A DNA stretch of 64,000 nt from Spirirestis rafaelensis WJT71-NPBG6. Lineage in GTDB: Bacteria; Cyanobacteriota; Cyanobacteriia; Cyanobacteriales; Nostocaceae. The position numbers and the translations under genes were made by a program. A model generated the notes under the pieces. It ran no database searches and had not been told where the DNA came from. It worked only from the letters and a program-made list of their open reading frames with translations. This document shows, one piece after another, positions 1 through 7,873 of the stretch (its first letter is position 1; each line of letters starts with the position of its first letter). The stretch covers positions 38,550 through 102,549 of the forward strand of contig JAHHID010000016.1 of NCBI GenBank assembly GCA_019359015.1. Reading direction: 5' to 3'.

Positions 1-2
1 TG

Positions 3-53
3 AATGATCCTAAAGTCGGTGAATTGTATCTTGGTGCCGGGAAGAGGCATTAG
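3..53 (+). CDS. possible 3' end of an unidentified gene entering from the left
   Basis: Frame 3 is open from the window edge to a TAG at 51-53 and encodes about 16 residues ending in LYLGAGKRH. This may be the C-terminus of a gene whose body lies upstream, but so short an open stretch can occur by chance. No family can be named. Confidence 0.2.
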   Translation, partial: NDPKVGELYLGAGKRH

Positions 54-144
54 GCAGAGGGGAGTAGGGGGAGCCAGTTGATTAACTTTTGTAAAGAAAA
101 AGCAGCTTTGGCATAAAACTCGCATATCTAAAGCTGAGAAGTAC

Positions 145-293
145 AGGACTTACGCAACTGGCACATTTATCTGAAAACTGTCACATAGAATTAATATGGC
201 TCTAAGGTTTATAAATCAATGCTTACAAGCATTTACGGCAAATTGAAATATATGTGCCAGTTGACCTTATATTGTGACGCTTGCGTAAGTCCT
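145..293. repeat. MITE-like element with 13-bp perfect terminal inverted repeats
   Basis: AGGACTTACGCAA at 145-157 is exactly complementary to TTGCGTAAGTCCT at 281-293. A second inner pair (CTGGCACA at 158-165, TGTGCCAG at 253-260) extends the symmetry. The 149-bp body has no coding potential. Termini of the GGACTTACGCA type are common on small non-autonomous elements in Nostocales. I see no convincing target duplication. It ends about 90 bp before the exoprotein start, so it may affect that promoter. Confidence 0.6.
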
Positions 294-379
294 AAAGTAT
301 ACAGGAGTTACTTTAACTGACAACAATTGTGGTTTACTCAAAAAGAGTGCAACTGCTACAAAGTGCTAAGGAAAGTGCA

Positions 380-3300
380 ATGTCTAAGATGAGTATTCGT
401 TTGGGCTGGTTCTTAGGAATTGCGAACTTATGTGCGATCGCTTTCTCTTCTAATTGTGCTTCTGCCCAAATTACCCCAGATAGCACTCTCCCGAATAATT
501 CCATCGTCACTCCAAATGGCAGCACCCTCAATATCACAGGAGGAACCCAAGCTGGTGGTAACTTGTTCCACAGCTTTAGCGAGTTTTCTGTTCCCAATGG
601 TGGCACTGCTTTCTTTAACAATGCTCTGGATATTCAGAATATCATCAGCCGGGTAACGGGTGGGTCAGTTTCTAAAATTGATGGGATAATCGGCGCGTCG
701 GGCACAGCTAACCTATTTCTAATTAATCCCAATGGAATTGTATTTGGGCGTAATGCCAGCTTAAATGTTGGTGGTTCGTTTGTGGCGAGTACAGCGAATG
801 CACTGCAATTTGGAAACCTCGGATTTTTTAGCGCTACTGATAAAAATATCCCTTCACCGTTGTTGACTATTAATCCTTCAGCGTTGCTGTTTAATCAGAT
901 TAATCAAAACGCAGCGATTCAAAATAACTCAGTTGCACCCGCAGGAGCAGATCCAGCAGGTTTAAACGCAGTTGGTTTACGAGTACCAGATGGTAAAAGT
1001 CTACTGCTGGTGGGTGGTAATGTCAGCATGGCTAGGGGACGATTAAATGCTAATGGTGGACGAGTTGAGTTAGGAGGGTTGGCGGAATCTGGTACTGTAG
1101 CGCTAGATGTAAATGGCGATAATCTCAGCTTGAAATTTCCTGAGAATGTTGAACGAGCAGATGTATCCTTTACCAATCGTTCAGGTATATATGTAACTGG
1201 TGCTGGTGGCGGTAATCTTGCAGTTAATGCCAGGAATCTAGAGATATTGGGAGTAAGTGTCCTAAGCGGTGGTATTGAGCAAGGTTTGGGCACACCTGAA
1301 ACTGTTGCGGGAGATATTACGCTGAATGCTACCGGGGAAATCAAAGTTGCTGGTACAGGGAGTAATGTTCGCAATCTTGTGCGTTTGGGATCACAAGGCA
1401 ACGGGGGTAACATTACTATCGATTCTGGTTCCTTCTCATTACGAGATGGCGCTCGACTTACTGCCTCAACTTCTGGACAAGGGAATGCGGGGAATGTGAC
1501 AGTGCGGGCACTCGATTCTGTTGACCTTGCAAACAGTAACATCTTGAGTACGGTGGAGCCAGGGGGTGTTGGCAAGGGTGGCAATATCGACATCAATGCT
1601 GCAACTTTATCACTAATTGATACCGCTCAACTGCTAACCCGTACTAGTGATGCATCTGGGAACCAGCCAGCAGGACGAGGAGATGCAGGGAATGTCAATG
1701 TTAATGTTACTGGCGCTATTGAGATTGCTGGGAGCCGAGGCACAAACCGCAGTGGCATTTTCAGTCGGGTGGAGACGGGGACAGTTGGCAATGGGGGTAA
1801 CATTACTATCGATTCTGGTTCTTTCTCGTTACGCGATGGCGCTCAACTTACTGCCTCAACCCGTGGACAAGGGAATGCGGGGAATGTGACAGTGCGGGCA
1901 CTCGATTCTGTTGACCTTGCAAACAGTAACATCTTGAGTACGGTGGAGCCAGGGGGTGTTGGCAAGGGTGGCAATATCGACATCAATGCTGCAACTTTAT
2001 CACTAATTGATACCGCTCAACTGCTAACCCGTACTAGTGATGCATCTGGGAACCAGCCAGCAGGACGAGGAGATGCAGGGAATGTCAATGTTAATGTTAC
2101 TGGCGCTATTGAGATTGCTGGGAGCCGAGGCACAAACCGCAGTGGCATTTTCAGTCGGGTGGAGACGGGGACAGTTGGCAATGGGGGTAACATTACTATC
2201 GATTCTGGTTCTTTCTCGTTACGCGATGGCGCTCAACTTACTGCCTCAACCCGTGGACAAGGGAATGCGGGGAATGTGACAGTGCGGGCACTCGATTCTG
2301 TTGACCTTGCAAACAGTAACATCTTGAGTACGGTGGAGCCAGGGGGTGTTGGCAAGGGTGGCAATATCGACATCAATGCTGCAACTTTATCACTAATTGA
2401 TACCGCTCAACTGCTAACCCGTACTAGTGATGCATCTGGGAACCAGCCAGCAGGACGAGGAGATGCAGGGAATGTCAATGTTAATGTTACTGGCGCTATT
2501 GAGATTGCTGGGAGCCGAGGCACAAACCGCAGTGGCATTTTCAGTCGGGTGGAGACGGGGACAGTTGGCAATGGGGGTAACATTACTATCGATTCTGGTT
2601 CTTTCTCGTTACGCGATGGCGCTCAACTTACTGCCTCAACCCGTGGACAAGGGAATGCGGGGAATGTGACAGTGCGGGCACTCGATTCTGTTGACCTTGC
2701 AAACAGTAACATCTTGAGTACGGTGGAGCCAGGGGGTGTTGGCAAGGGTGGCAATATCGACATCAATGCTGCAACTTTATCACTAATTGATACCGCTCAA
2801 CTGCTAACCCGTACTAGTGATGCATCTGGGAACCAGCCAGCAGGACGGGGGGATGCAGGGAATGTCAATGTTAATGTTACTGGCGCTATTGATATTGCTG
2901 GAAGGAGAGGCACATCCCCCAGTGGGATTTTCAGTGGGGTGGAAACGGGGACAGTTGGTAATGGGGGTAACATTACTATCAATTCTGGTTCTTTCTCATT
3001 ACGCGATGGTGCTCGACTTGAAGCCTCAACCCGTGGACAAGGGAATGCGGGGAATGTGACAGTGCGGGCAAGAAATGCTGTTGACCTTGCAGGTGGACAA
3101 ACTTACATCTTCAGCACAGTGTCAGATGGGGGTGTTGGCAAGGGTGGCAATATCGACATCAATGCTGCAACTTTATCACTTACTGATGGCGCTCAGCTGC
3201 TAACCCGTACTAGTGATGCATCCGATACCCAGCCAGCAGGACGAGGAGATGCAGGGAATGTCAATCTAAATGTTACTGGCGCTATTGATATTGCTGGGAA

Positions 3301-4372
3301 AAGAGGCACATCCCCCAGTGGGATTTTCAGTCGGATGGAAACGGGGACAGTTGGTAATGGGGGTAACATTACTATCGATTCTGGTTCTTTCTCGTTACGC
3401 GATGGCGCTCAACTTTCTGCCTCGACCCGTGGACAAGGCAATGCAGGCACAATTAAACTTAATGCTGCTGCTAAAGTTACCATTTCTAGCAACAGTTCTA
3501 ACCGTAACAGTAGCTTGTTCGTTAACTCCGAAAGTCCGACGGGTACAACTGGAGATATTTTCATCACCTCACCTAGAGTTACCCTAGACAACAGTGGCAC
3601 ACTCAACGCTGAATCTGCATCGGGTAAGGGTGGCGACATCAACTTACAAACTGATTTACTCCTTTTGCGTCGTGGCGCTCAAATCTCTACCACCGCAGGC
3701 ACGGCACAAGCTGGTGGTAATGGTGGCAATATTAAAATTGATGCTCTGTCGGGCTTCATCGTTGCCGGAGCAAGCGAAAATAACGACATCACCGCTAATG
3801 CGTTTAGTGGCAGTGGTGGGAGAGTCACAATTAACGCTACTGGCATTTATGGTATGACAGTGCGTACTCGTGAAGACTTAGTGAGGCTGCTAGGAACTAA
3901 CTTAGAGCCTCAACTGCTACCAACGAATGACATCACAGCAATTTCCCAAACAAGTCCGACTTTAAACGGTACTGTAACTGTCAACACCCCAGATGTTGAC
4001 CCCAACAGTGGATTAGTCAACTTGCCAACCGTACCACTTGAGACCGAAGTGTCCCAACTCTGTCAACCACGTACAGCAGAAAATCAAAGCAGTTTTGTCA
4101 TTACTGGACGTGGTGGCTTACCCCCCAATCCTAGAACCGATCCCCTCAGCGGTGACGCAGTTCAAGTAGATTGGGTAACGCTTAACCCAAATAGTAACAA
4201 CCGTACTCCAACTGTTATAAAAAATCCCACTGCGACTCCACCACAACCTATTATTGAGGCTACTGGGTGGGTGCGAAACGAAAAGGGAGAGGTGGTTTTA
4301 ACAGCGAATCCGTCCACAGTTACCCCTCATAGTCCTTGGATAACCCCTGCATCTTGCAATACTAAAACGTGA
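380..4372 (+). CDS. two-partner-secretion exoprotein, filamentous haemagglutinin N-terminal domain, S-layer-like repeats
   Basis: Predicted secreted adhesin/exoprotein of the TpsA type. I chose ATG 380 (MSKMSIRLGWF), which follows an AAGGAAAG ribosome site and begins a classical signal peptide cleaved near ASA-QI; the open frame also allows 329. Residues about 30-200 form the TPS (haemagglutination activity) domain, with the motifs NGSTLNITGGTQ, NLFLINPNGIVFG and GGSFVASTA. The middle is beta-helix made of about 130-residue repeats rich in GNGGNITI and GNAGNVTV. The C-terminus carries the conserved cyanobacterial block SSFVITGRGGLPP and ends in a Cys-containing tail. Such proteins are exported through a TpsB/ShlB outer-membrane pore; none is encoded nearby. 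Near-identical internal repeats suggest recent expansion and make the length prone to variation or assembly error. Family assignment is firm, ligand unknown. Confidence 0.9.
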   Translation: MSKMSIRLGWFLGIANLCAIAFSSNCASAQITPDSTLPNNSIVTPNGSTLNITGGTQAGGNLFHSFSEFSVPNGGTAFFNNALDIQNIISRVTGGSVSKIDGIIGASGTANLFLINPNGIVFGRNASLNVGGSFVASTANALQFGNLGFFSATDKNIPSPLLTINPSALLFNQINQNAAIQNNSVAPAGADPAGLNAVGLRVPDGKSLLLVGGNVSMARGRLNANGGRVELGGLAESGTVALDVNGDNLSLKFPENVERADVSFTNRSGIYVTGAGGGNLAVNARNLEILGVSVLSGGIEQGLGTPETVAGDITLNATGEIKVAGTGSNVRNLVRLGSQGNGGNITIDSGSFSLRDGARLTASTSGQGNAGNVTVRALDSVDLANSNILSTVEPGGVGKGGNIDINAATLSLIDTAQLLTRTSDASGNQPAGRGDAGNVNVNVTGAIEIAGSRGTNRSGIFSRVETGTVGNGGNITIDSGSFSLRDGAQLTASTRGQGNAGNVTVRALDSVDLANSNILSTVEPGGVGKGGNIDINAATLSLIDTAQLLTRTSDASGNQPAGRGDAGNVNVNVTGAIEIAGSRGTNRSGIFSRVETGTVGNGGNITIDSGSFSLRDGAQLTASTRGQGNAGNVTVRALDSVDLANSNILSTVEPGGVGKGGNIDINAATLSLIDTAQLLTRTSDASGNQPAGRGDAGNVNVNVTGAIEIAGSRGTNRSGIFSRVETGTVGNGGNITIDSGSFSLRDGAQLTASTRGQGNAGNVTVRALDSVDLANSNILSTVEPGGVGKGGNIDINAATLSLIDTAQLLTRTSDASGNQPAGRGDAGNVNVNVTGAIDIAGRRGTSPSGIFSGVETGTVGNGGNITINSGSFSLRDGARLEASTRGQGNAGNVTVRARNAVDLAGGQTYIFSTVSDGGVGKGGNIDINAATLSLTDGAQLLTRTSDASDTQPAGRGDAGNVNLNVTGAIDIAGKRGTSPSGIFSRMETGTVGNGGNITIDSGSFSLRDGAQLSASTRGQGNAGTIKLNAAAKVTISSNSSNRNSSLFVNSESPTGTTGDIFITSPRVTLDNSGTLNAESASGKGGDINLQTDLLLLRRGAQISTTAGTAQAGGNGGNIKIDALSGFIVAGASENNDITANAFSGSGGRVTINATGIYGMTVRTREDLVRLLGTNLEPQLLPTNDITAISQTSPTLNGTVTVNTPDVDPNSGLVNLPTVPLETEVSQLCQPRTAENQSSFVITGRGGLPPNPRTDPLSGDAVQVDWVTLNPNSNNRTPTVIKNPTATPPQPIIEATGWVRNEKGEVVLTANPSTVTPHSPWITPASCNTKT
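1397..3352 (+). repeat. tandem 390-bp repeats inside the exoprotein gene
   Basis: Units begin at 1397, 1787, 2177, 2567 and 2957; the first four are 390 bp and the last is 396 bp, with a partial unit after 3353. Units 2 and 3 appear identical over nearly their whole length; unit 1 differs at a few bases, and units 4 and 5 diverge more. The period is a multiple of three, so copy-number changes keep the frame. Each unit encodes 130 residues of predicted beta-helix. Confidence 0.95.
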
Positions 4373-4688
4373 GTATCCGAATCTAGGCAATATCTTGCTC
4401 AACGCAGGTACGACCGGAGAAGATAGCTGCAAGCGCATTAACTCTAACCGCAGCGTTACAAATTATTTCCGCTGCCGTGGACAGGGAGAGGGGGAGAGGG
4501 GGAGAGGGGGGATGGGGAGAAAGAAGAATAGAATTATTCTCCTTGTCCCCTTGTCTCCTTGTCTGCCAATGCCCATTGCCCAATTCACAAAAATTAAATG
4601 ACTCTTAAACCGTGTAAGAGGGTACTCTTGCATCCCTCTTAACTTTGATATGTTCCTGGCAATGACCAAGCTTTTGTCAGGTAGATTG

Positions 4689-5432
4689 ATGAGTCGAATT
4701 AATGGATTTGTCGGGCGTCGTCATGTCTTGAAGCTGGCAGGTATGGTAGGCTTTGGTATGACGGCTATAGCTGCAAACGGTAGCTTAGTTTGGGGTACAC
4801 AGCAAGCTGTTAATTCACAAATACTTGCTGATGCTCATCCAGTCAACCCCAATCCAGTTAGTCCTGATCTAGCTTTAAGGCGATTACTGAATGGAAATAA
4901 ACGATTTATACAGCAAAAACGCCAATATCCAGACGAATCGCTAGAACGTTTGCGATTAGTTTCTAAAACACAGCATCCGTTTGCATCTGTATTGGGCTGT
5001 GCAGATTCTAGAGTACCAGCAGAAATAGTCTTCGATCAAGGACTTGGAAATTTATTTGTGGTGCGAGTTGCTGGTAATGTTGCCAATGACTTGGTTATAG
5101 GTAGCCTGGAATATTCTACAGCAATATTGGGTTCTCAGCTAATCCTGATTCTAGGTCATAGAAGATGCGGAGCAGTGACAGCAGCAATTAAAAACGAGCC
5201 ACTTCCGGGGAAAATTGGCTTTGTTGTTGAGGGCATTAAACCAGCTGTGGAAAGGGTAAGATTAACAACCGGCAATATTCAAGAAGATGCGGTTCTTGCC
5301 AATATTCAATATCAGGTTGAAGAATTACCAAAAAAGTCAAGGATTTTGGCGAAATTGGTAAGCGTTGGCAAACTCAAAATTGTTGGCGCTTGTTACGATA
5401 TTGATACAGGCAAGGTAACTGTTATTACGTGA
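4689..5432 (+). CDS. beta-class carbonic anhydrase with Tat-like signal (copy 1)
   Basis: Interconverts CO2 and bicarbonate. The open frame starts at 4650, but I chose ATG 4689 because the paralogue at 6070 begins with the same MSRINGFVGRR. The first 40 residues look like a twin-arginine signal (GRRHVLKLAG, then a hydrophobic stretch), so the enzyme is probably exported folded to the periplasm or thylakoid lumen. Zinc-site residues of beta enzymes are present: C104-x-D106-S-R (CADSRVPAE) and H157-x-x-C160 (GHRRCGA). Length, 247 residues, is normal for exported beta-CAs. A strong hairpin follows the stop. It may contribute to inorganic carbon supply or pH balance at the cell surface, which is an inference. 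Confidence 0.88.
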   Translation: MSRINGFVGRRHVLKLAGMVGFGMTAIAANGSLVWGTQQAVNSQILADAHPVNPNPVSPDLALRRLLNGNKRFIQQKRQYPDESLERLRLVSKTQHPFASVLGCADSRVPAEIVFDQGLGNLFVVRVAGNVANDLVIGSLEYSTAILGSQLILILGHRRCGAVTAAIKNEPLPGKIGFVVEGIKPAVERVRLTTGNIQEDAVLANIQYQVEELPKKSRILAKLVSVGKLKIVGACYDIDTGKVTVIT

Positions 5433-5475
5433 TTTTGTCAGATTAAATTGCACTAAAATATTTAATTTCTTCATA

Positions 5476-5518
5476 GAGTTGTTACCCGTTGAGTGTTTTT
5501 TGTTAACGGGCAACACTC
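5476..5518 (+). terminator. hairpin after the first carbonic anhydrase gene
   Basis: The arm around GTTACCCGTT (5481-5490) pairs with AACGGGCAAC (5505-5514); flanking GAG/CTC bases extend the stem, and a TTATTTT tract follows. Position and shape fit an intrinsic terminator. Not tested by folding. Confidence 0.5.
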
Positions 5519-5633
5519 TTATTTTACTGATAATAGTTTTAGCGATGTCTCACGACAAGCCGCTTTGCGTCTACGCAAACCATAGAGAAACACCACAGTC
5601 AAGCCAAAGTTTCTTCTATCGCTGAAAATTTCC

Positions 5634-5674
5634 TTCACCTTAAATATATCTAAATAAGGTATATTTAAGGTGAA
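5634..5674. repeat. perfect 15-bp inverted repeat, AT-rich
   Basis: TTCACCTTAAATATA at 5634-5648 is the exact complement of TATATTTAAGGTGAA at 5660-5674, with an 11-bp loop. It could be an operator or a small repeat; nothing shows which. The arm sequence TTTAAGGTGAA recurs just before the ATG at 6070, where it provides the ribosome site. Confidence 0.5.
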
Positions 5675-5797
5675 GCTGCACCGAGATCACTCACTTTGTT
5701 ATACTGAGTAGTAACACTTCGGGTTGTCTTCATAAATAGCGTCTTTGTACCCCTATGTCTATTAGGAGCAAAGTTGCAAATGAGGACAGGAGTTTAT

Positions 5798-6014
5798 TGG
5801 GAGCATCCCAATGCGTGCAAAAAGCCCTGCGCCGAGCGCACGCTTCTCTGCGAGAGGCTCCACCAACGCGAACAGGCTATAAGCCTGGGGCTAAACAAAC
5901 AAGGCAGGCTACCCTTCTCCTGTCGGAGACGCTGCGCGAACGGGAACGCCAAGGGCGAACGTGCGTATAGCGATACCCACGCGCGGGTATTGCAGCCAAA
6001 TTGGGATGCTCCCA
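5798..6014. mobile_element. 217-bp MITE-like insertion with 15-bp inverted ends and 6-bp flanking duplication
   Basis: TGGGAGCATCCCAAT at 5798-5812 is complementary to ATTGGGATGCTCCCA at 6000-6014. GTTTAT occurs immediately outside both ends (5792-5797 and 6015-6020), as expected for a target-site duplication. The interior is a GC-rich mosaic of short palindromes typical of Nostocales intergenic repeats (GCCGAGCGCACGC, AGACGCTGCGCGAACG). Open frames across it have no protein character. It lies between the two carbonic anhydrase genes. Confidence 0.65.
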
Positions 6015-6069
6015 GTTTATTTGTATAGGAACTTGGTATAAATTTTGTGTATCAATTTAAGGTGAATTA

Positions 6070-6804
6070 ATGAGCCGTATTAATGGATTTGTTGGGCGTC
6101 GGAATTTATTAAAGTTACTAGGTGTGGGAAGCGCTGGTATTGCTGCTACTGCTGCTGGCAGTGTACTTTTGAGTGAAGACAAAGCTGTTGCTCAACAACA
6201 ATCTACTCCTGTACAAAAACCTCAACCAGTTAGTCCTGATGCAGCTATAAAAAGATTGGTGGAAGGAAATCAACGGTTTGTTGAGGGAAAGCGTCTCAAC
6301 CCCAATCAATCACGGTTGCGTTTGCAAGAAACTGCTGTAGGTCAGTATCCGTTTGCAGCTATACTAGGTTGTTCCGATTCGAGAGTGCCTGCGGAAATTG
6401 TTTTCGACCAGGGACTAGGAGATTTATTTGTCGTGCGAATTGCTGGTAACATAGCTGCTCTAGAGGCTATAGGTAGTTTAGAATTTGCTACAGCCGTATT
6501 GGGTGCTCAGACTATCGTTGTTTTAGGTCATGCAAGATGCGGTGCAGTATCAGCTGCCATAAAAGGCGATCCTCTCCCCGGTAGAATTGGCATTTTTGTT
6601 GAAGACATCAAGCCAGCGGTAGAAAGTATAAGAAAGAAAACTGGCAATATACAAGAAAATGCAATTATTGCTAATGTACAATATCAGGTGGCAAGGTTGA
6701 CAGAAAGCTCAACGATTTTGGCAAACTTGATCAAAGAAGGCAAACTGAAAATAGTTGGCGGTCATTACGACCTCGCTAAAGGAAAAATCACCTTGTTAAC
6801 CTGA
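6070..6804 (+). CDS. beta-class carbonic anhydrase with Tat-like signal (copy 2)
   Basis: Paralogue of the gene at 4689, 244 residues, and clearly the same fold and layout. ATG 6070 follows an AAGGTG ribosome site. The N-terminus has GRRNLLKLLG followed by an Ala/Gly-rich hydrophobic core and a KAVAQQQ cleavage region, a good twin-arginine signal. Catalytic motifs are CSDSRVPAE and HARCGA, giving the Cys-Asp-His-Cys zinc site. Both copies share GRIGIFVEDIKPAVE-like and NIQENAIIANVQYQV-like blocks, so they arose by duplication within this lineage; the 640-bp gap between them has since gained repeats. Probably an exported enzyme acting on CO2 leakage or bicarbonate supply. Confidence 0.88.
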   Translation: MSRINGFVGRRNLLKLLGVGSAGIAATAAGSVLLSEDKAVAQQQSTPVQKPQPVSPDAAIKRLVEGNQRFVEGKRLNPNQSRLRLQETAVGQYPFAAILGCSDSRVPAEIVFDQGLGDLFVVRIAGNIAALEAIGSLEFATAVLGAQTIVVLGHARCGAVSAAIKGDPLPGRIGIFVEDIKPAVESIRKKTGNIQENAIIANVQYQVARLTESSTILANLIKEGKLKIVGGHYDLAKGKITLLT

Positions 6805-6826
6805 ACTTTTGATCAAGAATTAAGAA

Positions 6827-7292
6827 ATTAACCGCAGATGGACGCAGATAAACGCAGATGGGAATTGAATGAGATTACGGAAAGGATTATCGGTTGTGCG
6901 TTTACGGTGGGTAATAATTTGGGTTGTGGGTTTTTAGAGAAGGTTTATGAGAATGCTTTGGGCTATGAATTGCGCTCGGCGGGATTTTTGGCAGAACAAC
7001 AGTATGGAATCGAAGTAAAATACAAAGGTGTTGTAGTTGGGCAATTCTTCGCCGATATACTAGTTGAAGAACGTGTTTTAGTCGAACTCAAGGCTGTTAG
7101 AGGTTTAGACGAAAGTCATTTTGCTCAATGTCTCAACTACCTAAAAGCCACAGGTCTAAACGTCTGCCTACTAATCAACTTTGGTAATCCCAAAGTCGAA
7201 TTTAAACGCGTCGTCCGCAATTTTTAACCACCCACACACAATCATCTTACATCCTCTTCATCTGCGTTCATCCGCGTTTATCTGCGGTTAAT
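6827..7292. repeat. inverted repeats boxing the GxxExxY gene
   Basis: The left arm (6827-6860) and right arm (7259-7292) are 34 bp each and match in inverted orientation at about 30 positions; both are built from CGCAGAT-like words. The left arm contains the start codon and first residues of the enclosed gene. The arrangement makes the gene plus arms look like one cassette. Confidence 0.7.
6838..7227 (+). CDS. GxxExxY family protein
   Basis: A 129-residue protein of the GxxExxY family (PD-(D/E)XK nuclease-like fold by family knowledge; cellular role not established). The name-giving motif is visible as GFLEKVY near residue 33. Also visible are a conserved acidic FADILVEERVLVELK segment matching the nuclease-like core (D...E-x-K) and the C-terminal LLINFG. 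The ATG lies inside the left inverted repeat, so the first residues (MDADKRRWELNEIT) are partly repeat-encoded, a known feature of this family in many bacteria. It follows the carbonic anhydrase gene by 33 bp but is probably an independent, mobile cassette. Function unknown. Confidence 0.8.
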   Translation: MDADKRRWELNEITERIIGCAFTVGNNLGCGFLEKVYENALGYELRSAGFLAEQQYGIEVKYKGVVVGQFFADILVEERVLVELKAVRGLDESHFAQCLNYLKATGLNVCLLINFGNPKVEFKRVVRNF

Positions 7293-7299
7293 AATCCTC

Positions 7300-7734
7300 A
7301 TGCTTCTCAAACTCAGCCAAGAACACTTGCAAATAATCCGCAGCCATACCGCAAGCACTTATCCAGAAGAGTGCTGCGGTATAATGTTGGGTTATGTGGC
7401 TAATGAGAGCAAAACTGTGGTAGAAGTGATACCAACAGAGAATGCTTGGAGTGGAGAGACATTACAGGATACCAAAAGGCGGCGATATACGATCGCACCG
7501 GAAATCATGTTAAAAGTACAGAAAGAAGCACGCGATCGCTCTTTAAATATTATTGGTATATACCACTCGCATCCCGATAATCCAGCGATTCCCTCAGAAA
7601 GCGATCGCATACTCGCTTGGCAAGAATATTCATACATCATAGTTTCTGTCCCCAACGGCAAAGCTTTAGAACTCAAAAGCTGGCATCTTAACGACAATCA
7701 CCAATTTCAAGAAGAAGCAATTGAAATTGGATAA
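7300..7734 (+). CDS. JAMM/Mov34 (M67 family) metallopeptidase
   Basis: A 144-residue zinc isopeptidase-like protein. The JAMM motif is complete: Glu in EECCGIMLG (residues about 24-32) and HSHPDNPAIPSESD (H-x-H-x7-S-x2-D). Bacterial members of this group remove a residue or conjugate from the C-terminus of ubiquitin-like sulfur carriers. The next gene on the same strand encodes an E1-like adenylyltransferase with a rhodanese domain, which supports a sulfur-carrier role (cysteine, thiamine or molybdopterin synthesis); the carrier protein itself is not in the window. It begins 8 bp after the right arm of the preceding inverted repeat, so its promoter probably lies in or before that cassette. 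Confidence 0.85.
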   Translation: MLLKLSQEHLQIIRSHTASTYPEECCGIMLGYVANESKTVVEVIPTENAWSGETLQDTKRRRYTIAPEIMLKVQKEARDRSLNIIGIYHSHPDNPAIPSESDRILAWQEYSYIIVSVPNGKALELKSWHLNDNHQFQEEAIEIG

Positions 7735-7778
7735 AAAAATTAACAATTCCAAATTTTATATTTTCTTCCGTAACTTTT

Positions 7779-7806
7779 GTAGAGACGCGATTAATCGCGT
7801 CTCTAC
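7779..7806. repeat. dispersed GTAGAGACG palindrome (copy 1)
   Basis: GTAGAGACGCGAT...ATCGCGTCTCTAC forms a perfect 28-bp palindrome between the JAMM and MoeB genes. Related copies lie at 9056, 47893, 61058 and 63796. As RNA it would be a strong hairpin and could attenuate read-through. Confidence 0.8.
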
Positions 7807-7873
7807 TCGCCACTCCCCACAGCGTCACATTTTTCGGTAGGATTAATATTCCGCGCTTCCACATCAAACTGTT

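Noticed and set aside
919..3859. Frames on both strands within the exoprotein gene
   Set aside because: They are shadows of the repetitive exoprotein frame; the 80-residue ones recur with the 390-bp period.
5755..6028. Two overlapping small genes between the carbonic anhydrases
   Set aside because: Both lie mostly inside the MITE-like palindromic element, and their products look like translated GC-rich repeats.
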